A stretch of DNA of 12,387 nt from Bifidobacteriaceae bacterium. GTDB lineage: Bacteria > Actinomycetota > Actinomycetes > Actinomycetales > WQXJ01. The notes beneath the pieces are model-generated. The model was not told the DNA's origin. It searched no databases and saw only the letters and a program-made list of their open reading frames with translations. A program made the translations under genes and the position numbers. Positions 1 through 6,854 of this stretch are shown piece after piece (the stretch's first letter is position 1; each line of letters starts with the position of its first letter). The stretch spans positions 1 to 12,387 of the forward strand of contig JAISCU010000187.1 of assembly GCA_031265345.1 (NCBI GenBank). The letters are read 5' to 3'.

Positions 1-1014
1 CTGCGCGGCGGGAACCTGTTCGCGAAGGTGTCCTCCTGGGGCGGGCTGGTCGGCACGATTCTGCCCGCCCTGCTGCTGGTTGTTCTGGCCATCATGTGGT
101 TGGCGGGCGGTCACCCTTCCGAGACGCCCTTGGCCGCCCGCGACGCGATCCCGCCGTACACCGGGATCGCTTCCATTGTGCTGGTCGTGTCCAACGTGCT
201 GGCCTTCGCCGGCATGGAGGTCAACGCCGTCCACGCTGGTCAGATGCGTGATCCCCGGCGCGGGTACACCAAGGCGATCTGGCTGTCCTTCGCCTTGATC
301 CTGCTGGTGTGCATCCCGCCCACTGTGGCCATCGCCGTGGCCGTCCCGCACGATCAACTCGGCCTCACCAACGGCGTCAACTTGGCGTTCCAGGTGTTCT
401 TCGACCAGCTCCACCTGGGCTGGGCCACTTATGTGCTGTCCGGCGCCATCGCCCTGGGCGCGGCCGCGTCGGTGATCTCATGGGTGGCTGGGCCCTCTAC
501 TGGACTGCTGGCCGCCGCCCGCACCGGACTGCTGCCGCCATGGCTGCAGAAGCGCAACGCGCACGGCGTGCAGGACGGGATCCTGGCCCTGCAGGGCCTG
601 ATCGTGTCAGCGCTCGCCTTGATCTTCGTCCTGGTGCCCGATGTCTCGAACGCCTTCATCGCGCTGGTCGACATGGCCGCGGCATTGTACCTCATTATGT
701 ATTTGCTGATGTTCGCCTCGGCCCTGATCCTGCGCCGCTCGCAACCGAACGCTGATCGCGGCTACCGGGTGCCGCTGATGGGTCTGGTCGCCGGAGTCGG
801 CTTCGTGGCCTGCCTGGTCGCCCTGGTGATGGCGTTCATCCCGCCAGCCGGGCATTCGGCGGTGGCACCCGGCGCCTACCCTTGGCTGGTGGCCCTGGTG
901 GTGCTGGTCCTGGGCGCGCCGCCCCTGCTGTTCTACCAGTTCAAGCGGCCTTCCTGGGACCGGCGTTCTGGTTCTGCTCCCAGGCCTGGCTTCGATTCCG
1001 GCTCTGGCACCTGA
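1..1014 (+). CDS. APC-superfamily amino acid permease, glutamate/GABA antiporter type (5' end outside window)
   Basis: Integral membrane amino acid transporter, probably an exchanger of the GadC-like branch of the APC superfamily. The frame is open from base 1, so the gene begins upstream; the GTG at 28 is an internal valine. About 337 residues are visible, against roughly 450-500 for a full member. Hydrophobic helices alternate with short loops. The family-typical stretch WVAGPSTGLLAAARTGLLPP (residues about 160-180 of the visible part) is followed by a loop LQKRNAHGVQDGILALQ and later by LRRSQPNADRGYRVP, all characteristic of the GadC-like group. The last helix ends near residue 310 and a short Ser/Gly-rich basic tail follows. 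The next gene is convergent, on the opposite strand. Substrate is not determinable from sequence alone; glutamate/GABA exchange is a family-level guess. Confidence 0.85.
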   Translation: MRGGNLFAKVSSWGGLVGTILPALLLVVLAIMWLAGGHPSETPLAARDAIPPYTGIASIVLVVSNVLAFAGMEVNAVHAGQMRDPRRGYTKAIWLSFALILLVCIPPTVAIAVAVPHDQLGLTNGVNLAFQVFFDQLHLGWATYVLSGAIALGAAASVISWVAGPSTGLLAAARTGLLPPWLQKRNAHGVQDGILALQGLIVSALALIFVLVPDVSNAFIALVDMAAALYLIMYLLMFASALILRRSQPNADRGYRVPLMGLVAGVGFVACLVALVMAFIPPAGHSAVAPGAYPWLVALVVLVLGAPPLLFYQFKRPSWDRRSGSAPRPGFDSGSGT

Positions 1015-1079
1015 GTGCGAGCAGCCTCAAGTCGGGGACTCGCTGACTCGTGAACGCGGGGCAGGGTCTCGGTGGGGCC

Positions 1080-1496
1080 TTAGCTGAAAGGGTTGATGAC
1101 TCTGGCCCCCATGGGCGCGAAGTGCGCAGTGTTGCGGGTCACGACGGTCATGCCACGCACTATGGCGGTGGCGGCTATGAAGGCGTCGCGATAATCACGG
1201 GGGTCCGGCACATGAAGCTGGCCTGCGCAAATGCCTACTTCGGCGTCGACGGGAACGATCCTCGTGGCGAATTGTCCCATCACGCGGGTGTTGAACCAAT
1301 CGCCCAGAATGCCGCCCTGAACGGCGTCACGATGCTTGACACGGGCGACCCACGTAGCCAATTCCGACACGGTGATCGCCGACAGGTAGACGGAGTCCAG
1401 GTCGGTCTCCTGCTCCCAGGACTTGACGCCCGGATTGCGCAGCGAAACGCGTTTGCGCAGTTCGGATACCACGTTGGTGTCGACGAGCAGCGTCAC
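1080..1496 (-). CDS. PIN-domain ribonuclease toxin, VapC/FitB-like
   Basis: 138-residue toxin of a type II toxin-antitoxin pair. PIN-domain toxins are Mg-dependent endoribonucleases, often cutting tRNA or rRNA. The acidic pocket is visible: D6 in LLVDTNVVSEL, E45 in TVSELATW, D104 in RDAFIAATA, and N122 in TRNTAHF in place of the fourth acidic residue, as in many FitB-like members. Length is normal for the family. The GTG start (1496-1494) overlaps the TGA of the upstream antitoxin in a 4-bp GTGA arrangement, so the two are translationally coupled. The RNA target is unknown. No truncation is seen; the TAG/TGA region and coding frame look intact. Confidence 0.88.
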   Translation of the reverse strand: MTLLVDTNVVSELRKRVSLRNPGVKSWEQETDLDSVYLSAITVSELATWVARVKHRDAVQGGILGDWFNTRVMGQFATRIVPVDAEVGICAGQLHVPDPRDYRDAFIAATAIVRGMTVVTRNTAHFAPMGARVINPFS

Positions 1497-1783
1497 TCGT
1501 TCAACTCCGGGTCCGGGACCTGCGGGAACCAGGTGGCCTCGTCAGGCTCGCCCCAGGCGGATTCGTCAACCTCGGCGTCCAGTTCGAGAGCGTTGAACAG
1601 CGAAGACGGCGGGGTTGTACGGGGGCCCAGGCTGCGAGCAGTCGCCGAATCCATCACCACCAGTGACTCTTCGCCGCGCCAGGTGACGGTGACGCGGCCA
1701 AACTTGCGAGCGGCCCGCGCGATGGCACCTGGGAACCGATTGAAGTCTCGCGCTGTGTACTCTCGTTTCAGTTCGGTCGTCAA
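1493..1783 (-). CDS. Phd/YefM-type antitoxin of the adjacent PIN toxin
   Basis: 96-residue antitoxin, first gene of the pair. The N-terminal half (TARDFNRFPGAIARAARKFG, then VTVTWRGEESLVVMD) has the Phd/YefM DNA-binding layout: a short helix, a spacer, then the strand-rich segment with an RG(E/x) turn. The acidic C-terminal half (ELDAEVDESAWGEPDEATW) is the likely toxin-neutralising tail. I chose the TTG at 1783 because a strong GGAGG Shine-Dalgarno lies 5 nt upstream on the minus strand (plus 1788-1793) and no better ATG exists. The 4-bp overlap with the toxin and a palindrome just upstream (1797-1812) fit an autoregulated operon. Family assignment is good; the regulatory model is inferred. 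Confidence 0.82.
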   Translation of the reverse strand: MTTELKREYTARDFNRFPGAIARAARKFGRVTVTWRGEESLVVMDSATARSLGPRTTPPSSLFNALELDAEVDESAWGEPDEATWFPQVPDPELNE

Positions 1784-1796
1784 TCTTCCTCCGAGT

Positions 1797-1812
1797 GTCG
1801 TTACGTACCGAC
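1797..1812. promoter_or_regulatory. Imperfect palindrome, candidate operator of the Phd/PIN operon
   Basis: The 16-bp sequence GTCGTTACGTACCGAC reads the same on both strands except at one symmetric pair of positions. It lies 14 nt upstream of the TTG start of the minus-strand antitoxin, just upstream of its ribosome binding site. Phd-type antitoxins repress their own promoter by binding short palindromes in this position, so this is the best operator candidate. No clear -10/-35 pair was identified. Confidence 0.4.
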
Positions 1813-1875
1813 AATGCTACCTCGCATCGCCCCGAAGCGGGTGCCTCGTGGTCCACGCTTCGGCGAAGGTGCCCA

Positions 1876-2289
1876 TCAAGGAAGGCCGGGCTCCAGCTCG
1901 ATTACCTCGACCAGCCCCTCGAGTCCCGCGAAATTGCCGCGACCACGCGTCACCAAGGCGCAGCCATTGGCAAGGGCGACTGCGGCAACCATGAGGTCGA
2001 TGGGCCTTGCTCGGGTGAGGCGACGTCCGCGACCGACCACGGCTTGGCAGACGCTTCGATACGCGAGCGCGGCGGAATCGTCGAACGGCAGCCCTGGGCC
2101 GTAGCTCGTGCGAGCGTCCGCCGCCTGAGCCGCCGCGCCCGCCCACGCGGAGGCGTCGGTGGCGAACTCGCCCTCGAACAACTCGGCGTAGCAGAAGGCG
2201 GCGGTGAGGGGAGTGTCGTACCGGTGTGCTTCCGCGAACGAGTCGTCTGGGGGGTCGATCAGGGCGTTGGTGTCCAGGATGAGCTTCAT
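1876..2289 (-). CDS. PIN-domain protein, VapC-like, without recognisable antitoxin
   Basis: 137 residues from ATG 2289. PIN fold residues are present: D6 in LILDTNALID, E36 in AELFEG, D98 in RPIDLMVAA, and N119 in VTRGRGNF. It is therefore a likely RNase toxin. The frame is open well upstream into the divergent yihY gene, but that translation is not protein-like, and the ATG before KLILDTN fits the family start. No good Shine-Dalgarno precedes it. Immediately upstream, a frame ending at 2286 overlaps this ATG as ATGA, the usual antitoxin/toxin junction, yet its translation (2286 to about 2463) shows no antitoxin motif. The gene may be a solitary PIN protein, or its antitoxin may be decayed or of an unfamiliar type. 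It is closely related in layout to, but clearly different in sequence from, the toxin at 1080-1496. Confidence 0.78.
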   Translation of the reverse strand: MKLILDTNALIDPPDDSFAEAHRYDTPLTAAFCYAELFEGEFATDASAWAGAAAQAADARTSYGPGLPFDDSAALAYRSVCQAVVGRGRRLTRARPIDLMVAAVALANGCALVTRGRGNFAGLEGLVEVIELEPGLP

Positions 2290-2460
2290 GAGCGGTCGTG
2301 GCACGATGTCGCACGAATCGTGACAAGAGCGTCCCTGCGCGCCGGACTTGTCGCCCTGACGCCCGCGATGGTCATGGCCGCCACCCGGCTGGACGGCCAG
2401 GAGCGGCGGGGCGCGGAACCCGACCAGGCGGCATCGTCCACCTGAAGCGATGCTGGGACA

Positions 2461-3381
2461 ATGGCTGCCATGCCCAAACCGGCCCCGCGGACCACCAAGA
2501 TCGCCGCCACGGTCCGCCGCGCCGCGAAATGGTGGGGGGACACCCGCGCCGGGCGAACCCTGGAACGGTACTCGCGGGCGAACGGCTCGCTGCTGGCCGG
2601 CGGGATCGCCTATTCGGCGCTGTTCTCGCTGGTCGCGGTCCTGACCATCGCGTTGACGACCTTCGCGGCCGTGCTGGGCGGCGACCCGGAGCTCGACAAA
2701 CAGGTCGAGGCGCAACTCTCGTCCTGGTTCCCCGGCGTGCTCAAGACCGGCGGTCAGGGCCTGGTGGCGCCGAGTTCGTGGATCAAGTCCGGCGCGCTGT
2801 CTGTGACATCGCTAGTGGCGGCCCTGGTGCTGGTGTGGTCGGCCCTGGCGGCCATGAGCGCGGTGCAGACCGGCGTGCGCGCCATGTTCGAGCTCGGCCC
2901 CAAGCAGGGCGGCGCGGCCTGGACCCGCCGTTTGTGGGCTCTGGTCGGGTTCGCCGGGCTGGGCGCGGGGCTCCTGGCGAGTTCGGTGGTGAGTGTGGGC
3001 GCGGCGTCGGCGGGGGAATGGGCGGCCCACGCGCTGCACGCCGAGGGCGCGGCGGTCGCCATCCGCTGGGCTGGTTACGCCGTCTCCCTGGTGGTCGATG
3101 CCGCCTGCGTCGGCCTGGTCTTCACCGTCGTGGCAGGCGCCCGCCCGTCTCGGCGCGACCTGATGATCGGCTCCCTTGCCGCGGCCGCCGCGATGGGCGT
3201 GCTCAAGCACTTGGGCACACGGGTGGTGGCGCACGCGACCGCGAACGCCCTGCTCGCGTCCGCCACGACGGTGGTGACGCTGCTGGTCTGGGTCAACCTG
3301 ATGGCCCGCGTGGTGCTGTACGCGGCGGCCTGGACCGCCGCTGCGCCTTCGGTGTCATGTGCCGCTCGCTCGTCCGAGTGA
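2461..3381 (+). CDS. YihY/BrkB-family inner membrane protein
   Basis: 306-residue multi-pass membrane protein of the YihY/BrkB (formerly 'ribonuclease BN') family, whose molecular role is unsettled. A basic N-terminal stretch (residues 1-40) is followed by LLAGGIAYSALFSLVAVLTI (about 44-63), matching the family's conserved first helix with its A-Y-x-x-L-F-S core. Further helices lie at about 113-135, 157-182, 203-225, 232-252 and 265-292. The end (VVTLLVWVNLMARVVLYAAAW) matches the usual closing helix. The start is ATG 2461; ATG 2470 is an alternative, and the ribosome binding site is weak for both. It is divergent from the PIN gene at 1876-2289, with a shared intergenic gap of about 170 nt. 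It looks like resident genome content flanked by toxin-antitoxin loci. Confidence 0.8.
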   Translation: MAAMPKPAPRTTKIAATVRRAAKWWGDTRAGRTLERYSRANGSLLAGGIAYSALFSLVAVLTIALTTFAAVLGGDPELDKQVEAQLSSWFPGVLKTGGQGLVAPSSWIKSGALSVTSLVAALVLVWSALAAMSAVQTGVRAMFELGPKQGGAAWTRRLWALVGFAGLGAGLLASSVVSVGAASAGEWAAHALHAEGAAVAIRWAGYAVSLVVDAACVGLVFTVVAGARPSRRDLMIGSLAAAAAMGVLKHLGTRVVAHATANALLASATTVVTLLVWVNLMARVVLYAAAWTAAAPSVSCAARSSE

Positions 3382-3581
3382 CCATTCCGGGGTCGACTTG
3401 TGGTTGGCCGGGTGCCGGTGGTCCGGCGTGGGTCAACAGCAGGTGTCTCAGCGCAGTCGAAAGTCCGGCGCGACGACTCGCTACCTGGCCCGGCACACGT
3501 CATGACGCTGCCTGAGGCGATCTCGCGGATCGGCCCCGGACAGCCGGAGCTGCAAAGTGCGATTACCGGCGGTGATGCTTT

Positions 3582-3608
3582 GGCATATGCTCGGACATAT
3601 GCCATATG
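3582..3608. promoter_or_regulatory. CATATG palindrome cluster, candidate vapBC operator/promoter
   Basis: GGCATATG (3582-3589) and CATATGCC (3596-3603) form a perfect 8-bp inverted repeat with a 6-nt spacer. A third CATATG follows at 3603-3608, overlapping the second arm. AT-rich motifs stand out in this GC-rich DNA. The hexamer TATGCT (3586-3591) could serve as a -10 box, which would put the transcript start at about the ATG at 3599. This is the position expected for a VapB-bound autoregulatory site. Confidence 0.45.
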
Positions 3609-3865
3609 ATGCGGGCAGTGTCCGGCCAGGCGGCGCGCGAGAAGTGAGTCTGTTCCGCAACGGTCGCAACCAGGCGTTGCGAGTGCCGCGTGGACTGGAA
3701 TTGCCCGGTGACACCGCGTTGATCTACCAAGACGGCGGTCGTCTGATCGTCGAGCCCCGCCCCGATTCGACGTTGCGCGCGCTGCTCGCGGGTTGGACGG
3801 ACCTGGACGAGGACCTCGCGCCCATCGAGGATGAGCCCGCGCCCTTGGATGAGGAGATCCTCTAG
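3599..3865 (+). CDS. vapB: VapB-type antitoxin (AbrB/MazE-like fold)
   Basis: Antitoxin of the pair with the PIN toxin at 3868. VSLFRNGRNQALRVPRGLEL is the classic N-terminal DNA-binding beta-hairpin of VapB proteins with an AbrB/SpoVT fold, followed by GDTALIYQDGGRLIVEPRP. The acidic tail (DLDEDLAPIEDEPAPLDEEIL) would wrap the toxin. The start is uncertain. From ATG 3599 the protein is 88 residues, and the transcript could be leaderless. GTG 3644, directly before SLFRNG, gives a 73-residue protein, closer to the family norm. A GTG at 3557 would extend further but adds unconserved residues and would place the palindrome inside the gene. The toxin follows after 2 nt, so the two are co-transcribed. 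Confidence 0.8.
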   Translation: MPYDAGSVRPGGAREVSLFRNGRNQALRVPRGLELPGDTALIYQDGGRLIVEPRPDSTLRALLAGWTDLDEDLAPIEDEPAPLDEEIL

Positions 3866-3867
3866 CC

Positions 3868-4287
3868 ATGGAGGGCCGATCTGCGACCGCGATCTTCATG
3901 CTTGACACCACCGCCGTGTCGCAGGCGCTCAGGAACCCTCAAGGGGCGGTCGCGGCACGGTTCGGCGAGACCCTGCCGGGACAGGTCGTGACCAGCGCGA
4001 TAGCCGTCGGCGAATTGCGCCATATCGTGGCCAAGGCCGGGGCAAGGGCGCTCGAGGTGCGCCTCGATCAATTCTTGGACTACGTTCCCATAATGTCCGT
4101 CGGCGCGTCGGTGGCGGCGACCTACGGGAGCGTGCGGGCGCAGCTGGCCGAAAAAGGTTCCCTGATCGGCGCGAATGACCTCTGCATCGCGGCCCATGCC
4201 CTCGACCTCGGCGTGGCGGTCGTGACTGACAACACTCGGGAATTCGCTCGCGTGCCTGGCCTGATGGTCGAGAACTGGCAACGCTGA
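3868..4287 (+). CDS. vapC: VapC PIN-domain ribonuclease toxin
   Basis: 139-residue PIN toxin, second gene of the vapBC pair. All four acidic pocket residues are present: D13 in FMLDTTAVS, E49 in VGELRH, D104 in IGANDLCIAAHAL and D121 in VVTDNTREF. The ND at 103-104 and the closing DNTREF motif are typical of tRNA-cleaving VapC enzymes. ATG 3868 lies 2 nt after the VapB stop and has GAGGAG about 12 nt upstream; an internal ATG at 3898 (MLDTTA) is the other plausible start. The toxin appears intact. The cleavage target cannot be read from the sequence. Confidence 0.9.
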   Translation: MEGRSATAIFMLDTTAVSQALRNPQGAVAARFGETLPGQVVTSAIAVGELRHIVAKAGARALEVRLDQFLDYVPIMSVGASVAATYGSVRAQLAEKGSLIGANDLCIAAHALDLGVAVVTDNTREFARVPGLMVENWQR

Positions 4288-4323
4288 CGCGTCGCCGCCA
4301 GCGATCACCCTCGTCTAGATAAC

Positions 4324-4375
4324 GGTCGAAAGAACGATCATAAAGCGGTATTGTGGTCGCGGGAACGACCACAAT
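4324..4375. promoter_or_regulatory. Tandem inverted-repeat operator pair upstream of hipBA
   Basis: ATTGTGGTCG (4350-4359) and CGACCACAAT (4366-4375) make a perfect 10-bp inverted repeat with a 6-nt spacer, ending just before the hipB ribosome binding site. A second, related site lies at 4324-4339. It matches the core of the first (4355-4370): both read GGTCG, four variable bases, AACGA, one pyrimidine, C. The two cores start 31 bp apart, about three helical turns, so dimers would sit on the same DNA face. HipB homologues bind spaced operators and repress hipBA, which fits. Confidence 0.6.
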
Positions 4376-4389
4376 TAAGGAGGTGCCAC

Positions 4390-4692
4390 GTGGGTTCACG
4401 GCCGCCCAGCCATGCGGTCCGGGCCGCTGCGAACGAGATCGGCCAACAACTCGTCGTCTGGCGCAAGCTGCTCGGGCTCACCGCCGGCCAGGTAGCCGAT
4501 CGCGCCGGTATCGCGCGAGGTACCCTACAGCGACTGGAGCATGGCGACCTTGGCGTGGGGCTGGGCGCTGTGCTGTCCGCCGCATCCGGTCTGGGCCTGC
4601 TGGAGCGCATAGTGGACGCGACTGACCCCTATGAGACCGACCTGGGGCGCGCCCGGGCAGACCAAGCATTGCCTCAAAGGGTGCGGCGATGA
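4390..4692 (+). CDS. hipB: HipB-like helix-turn-helix antitoxin/repressor
   Basis: 100-residue XRE-family regulator. The HTH core runs from about residue 20 to 75: VVWRKLLGLTAGQVADRAGI, then ARGTLQRLEHGDLGVGLGAV, with the usual recognition helix and the R-L-E-x-G-D motif. I start it at GTG 4390 because AAGGAGG (4377-4383) is ideally spaced upstream; the open frame continues upstream through the operator and does not look coding. The stop overlaps the ATG of the kinase gene by 4 bp (4689-4692). It should both neutralise HipA and repress the operon through the repeats at 4324-4375. The basic C-terminal tail (QALPQRVRR) is unconserved. Confidence 0.85.
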   Translation: MGSRPPSHAVRAAANEIGQQLVVWRKLLGLTAGQVADRAGIARGTLQRLEHGDLGVGLGAVLSAASGLGLLERIVDATDPYETDLGRARADQALPQRVRR

Positions 4693-5936
4693 CCCAAATT
4701 CAGGTCCATCTGGCCGACCTTCCGGGCGGTGCCGGGCGGCGCGACATGCGGGTCGGCACGATCTACGCCAATACCCGGCGCGGTCGGCTGACCAGCGTTT
4801 TCAGTTACGACCCGGCCTATGTCGTGGAAAGTGGGGCGTATGCCATCGACCCGGCCATCCCGCTCGGCGCGGGTTCGTGGCCGTCGCGCGGATCGTTGCC
4901 GCAGGCGGTTCTCGACGCGGCTCCTGACCGGTGGGGGCGGATGCTGGTCGCCAAGCGTGAGGCGGCGCTGGCGCGGGAGTCGGGTCGCGCACCGCGATCC
5001 CTGAACGATGCCGACTTCCTCCTCGGCGTCGCGGACCTGACGCGGCAGGGGGCGTTGCGGTTCGCGCTGACACCAGGCGGAGAGTTCCACCACCCCGTCC
5101 CCGAGGTGCCCAAACTGGTGGAGTTGCCAGCCCTGCTCCAAGCGGCGGACGAGGCGGCCCGCGACGGTGACGAGACCGGCGAAGCGGTCCGAACCCTTCT
5201 GGACGCGGGAAGCGCTTCGCTCGGCGGCGCCCGGCCGAAGGCGGCGGTGCGCGACGGCGAGCGCCTGACGATCGCGAAGTTCCCGCACGCGGGCGACCGA
5301 TGGGACGTCATGGCATGGGAGGCTGTGGCCCTGGGATTGGCTCGCGCCGCTGGAATCGCGGTGGCGGCGACTCGCTTGGTCCAAGTCGCAGGCCGGGCGG
5401 TGCTGCTTTCGGAGCGGTTTGACCGCCGCGGCGCGTCGCGCGTCGGCTACATCAGCGCTCTCACCGCGACGGGGTTGAACGGTGCCGCTCAGGCGGATTA
5501 CCTGGACGTCGTCAACGCGCTCGCTCAGGTGAGCGCCGATCCGTCGCGGGACTTAGCGGACTTGTGGCGCCGTATCGCGCTGTCGGTCGCCATCCACAAC
5601 ACTGACGACCACCTGCGCAACCTGGGTCTACTGCGGGTGAGGGGCGGATGGCGGTTATCGCCAGCGTTCGATCTGAATCCGAACCCCGTTGGTGCGACCG
5701 CGCGCGTCACGCCGCTCGGCGGAGCCACGGGCGCTGATGACACTGCCGCGACCCTGCTTGCCTATGCCGAGGCGTTCGGGCTCACGGCGGGGCAGGCGCG
5801 TCAAGAGGCCGCCAGAGTGGCCTGCGCGGTCAGTCGATGGAGTTCCCTCGCCGAGGGCGCAGGTGTCAGCAAGCCAGAGCAGGAACGCTTCCGTGGTGTG
5901 TTCGAGTCCGGAACTGCGGCCCTCGCGAGCCTTTGA
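4689..5936 (+). CDS. hipA: HipA-like serine/threonine kinase toxin
   Basis: 415-residue kinase toxin. HipA proteins phosphorylate aminoacyl-tRNA synthetases or related targets and slow growth. Domains in order: N-terminal HipA domain with the GTIYAN and FSYDPAYV motifs (residues 1-115), then the kinase part. The glycine-rich, autophosphorylation-type loop is SASLGGARPKAAV (about 175-187). The ATP-binding lysine is in IAKFP (K197), followed by LLSERFDR (239-246), the catalytic loop IHNTDDHLRNLGLL (302-315) and the metal-binding FDLNP (D328). Length and motif order are those of a complete HipA. The C-terminus is helical. The pair with the upstream repressor is coupled by an ATGA overlap. The target cannot be predicted. 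The next gene on the right is convergent. Confidence 0.9.
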   Translation: MTQIQVHLADLPGGAGRRDMRVGTIYANTRRGRLTSVFSYDPAYVVESGAYAIDPAIPLGAGSWPSRGSLPQAVLDAAPDRWGRMLVAKREAALARESGRAPRSLNDADFLLGVADLTRQGALRFALTPGGEFHHPVPEVPKLVELPALLQAADEAARDGDETGEAVRTLLDAGSASLGGARPKAAVRDGERLTIAKFPHAGDRWDVMAWEAVALGLARAAGIAVAATRLVQVAGRAVLLSERFDRRGASRVGYISALTATGLNGAAQADYLDVVNALAQVSADPSRDLADLWRRIALSVAIHNTDDHLRNLGLLRVRGGWRLSPAFDLNPNPVGATARVTPLGGATGADDTAATLLAYAEAFGLTAGQARQEAARVACAVSRWSSLAEGAGVSKPEQERFRGVFESGTAALASL

Positions 5937-6477
5937 CGTTGTCGTGCGCGGGAATCGGCACGGGTTCCACTTCTGATCCAAGCTGCCCACTCCCGCAAGA
6001 AACGCCGGTCTGGCTGTTGCGCCTCGGGCCGGAATCAAGCTGCCATGAGGGGACCGGGCAGGCGATCCAGACCCAGTGGGCATCGGCTATGGCTGTCATG
6101 CGCTGGACGTTGGCGGCGGAACGATCCGGGGCGCGGCAGTAGCCGCCGCGCCCCAGATCAGGCGGCCCCGCGCCGCGACGGCGCGACCCGCGTGCTTCGG
6201 GATTTCGCCCACACCCCCGCCGGCACGCAGGCTCCGAAGCCGCCCTCAGGCAGCTTCTCGATGGCCGCGCCGCCCATCGTAGCGGGCATTAGTCCGAATG
6301 TCCAGACAACCGGTCTTGATGAGACTTCGCGGTCCGAGGCGCGGCCGCACGCGGCGGTTCTGCGGTCGGTGCACGGGGCGGCGGTATTCGAAACGGGCCG
6401 GAAACCCCGGCCTCGGTCGAGTGTCCACAAGCCCCCAAGACTTCGCACCTGGCCGCGGCCGAATTCCGCGTGGGACA
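5937..6477. other. Long intergenic stretch without a convincing gene
   Basis: The first part of the 918-nt gap between convergent hipA and the pstB-like gene. Every open frame here gives Arg/Pro/Ala-rich translations without family motifs. One short plus-frame segment near 6080-6140 reads HALDVGGGTIRGAAVA, which faintly resembles the nucleotide-binding start of ROK-type kinases, but it runs directly into non-protein-like sequence. It may be a gene remnant or chance. A GCCGAATTCC at 6458-6467 matches the first bases of the repeat core that follows to the right, so the repeat cluster may extend this far as a degraded copy. Confidence 0.4.
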
Positions 6478-6570
6478 AGAGACAAATGCCCTGGATGTCG
6501 CCTGAGACATCCAGGAAGAAAGCCGAATTCCCTGGATGTCGTGTGCGAAGTCCAGGGGATTTGTCTTTCT
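6478..6570. repeat. Structured palindromic repeat element, copy A
   Basis: About 90 nt with nested symmetry. An outer stem AGACAAAT (6480-6487) pairs with ATTTGTCT (6559-6566). Inside are two hairpins: CCTGGATGTC (6490-6499) with GACATCCAGG (6506-6515), perfect over 10 bp, and CCCTGGA (6530-6536) with TCCAGGG (6551-6557). The result would be a three-way junction in RNA or single-stranded DNA. A second copy lies at 6684-6778, and 27 bp (6517-6543) are identical to 6726-6752. No ORF is involved. It resembles REP- or MITE-like intergenic repeats. Confidence 0.7.
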
Positions 6571-6594
6571 GGCGAGCCTGATTCTCGCGAGAGT

Positions 6595-6701
6595 CAGTGG
6601 ATTTGTCTTTCTGGGATCGGGTCCATTCTGGGGCGAGGTTCTGACCTGGGGTTTCGTGGTCCCGTGACGCGGGCGCCGTCCGCAAAAAGACAAATCCACT
6701 G
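6595..6701. repeat. 16-bp perfect inverted repeat linking a half-copy to copy B
   Basis: CAGTGGATTTGTCTTT (6595-6610) is the exact reverse complement of 6686-6701, the left edge of copy B. The same half-site is also a direct repeat of the right edge of copy A: the 16 bases 6557-6572 are identical to 6599-6614. The 75 nt between the arms contain no ORF. It may be an orphan end of a third element or the left end of a larger composite unit. Confidence 0.6.
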
Positions 6702-6778
6702 GACATCGATTTCGAAGTGTCCGGCAGAAAGCCGAATTCCCTGGATGTCGTGATCGAACGCCAGGGGATTTGTCTTTT
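6684..6778. repeat. Structured palindromic repeat element, copy B
   Basis: Second copy of the element at 6478-6570. The outer stem is longer here: AAAAGACAAATCC (6685-6697) pairs perfectly with 6766-6778 over 13 bp. The first inner hairpin (about 6700-6724, TGGACA with TGTCCG) has a different sequence from copy A but keeps pairing, using a G-U type pair. The second (CCCTGG 6739-6744 with CCAGGG 6761-6766) keeps the stem although the loop differs. Retained pairing with changed bases suggests that the structure matters. It lies 76 nt beyond the stop of the pstB-like gene. Confidence 0.7.
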
Positions 6779-6854
6779 CGGCCCGCCATTGGCGGTTGCT
6801 ATTCCCGCAGTCCGGCCGCCGCCACACGGCCGTGCCGCCGAACCGCCAGAACGC

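Noticed and set aside
1015..1079. Terminator between the permease and the convergent PIN gene
   Set aside because: Only a 5-bp GCGAG/CTCGC stem with a long loop is visible, too weak to call.
2298..3515. A 405-residue plus-strand open frame overlapping the YihY gene
   Set aside because: Its translation is Arg/Gly-rich with no motifs; it is a shadow of the YihY frame, which has clear membrane helices.
6076..6282. Possible ROK-kinase N-terminal fragment (HALDVGGGTIRGAAVA)
   Set aside because: Only about 15 residues resemble the motif and no other part of a kinase follows in any frame, so chance is as likely as a remnant.
6478..6778. CRISPR array
   Set aside because: Only two full copies, with internal palindromes and unequal spacing, and no cas genes nearby; the structure is REP/MITE-like.
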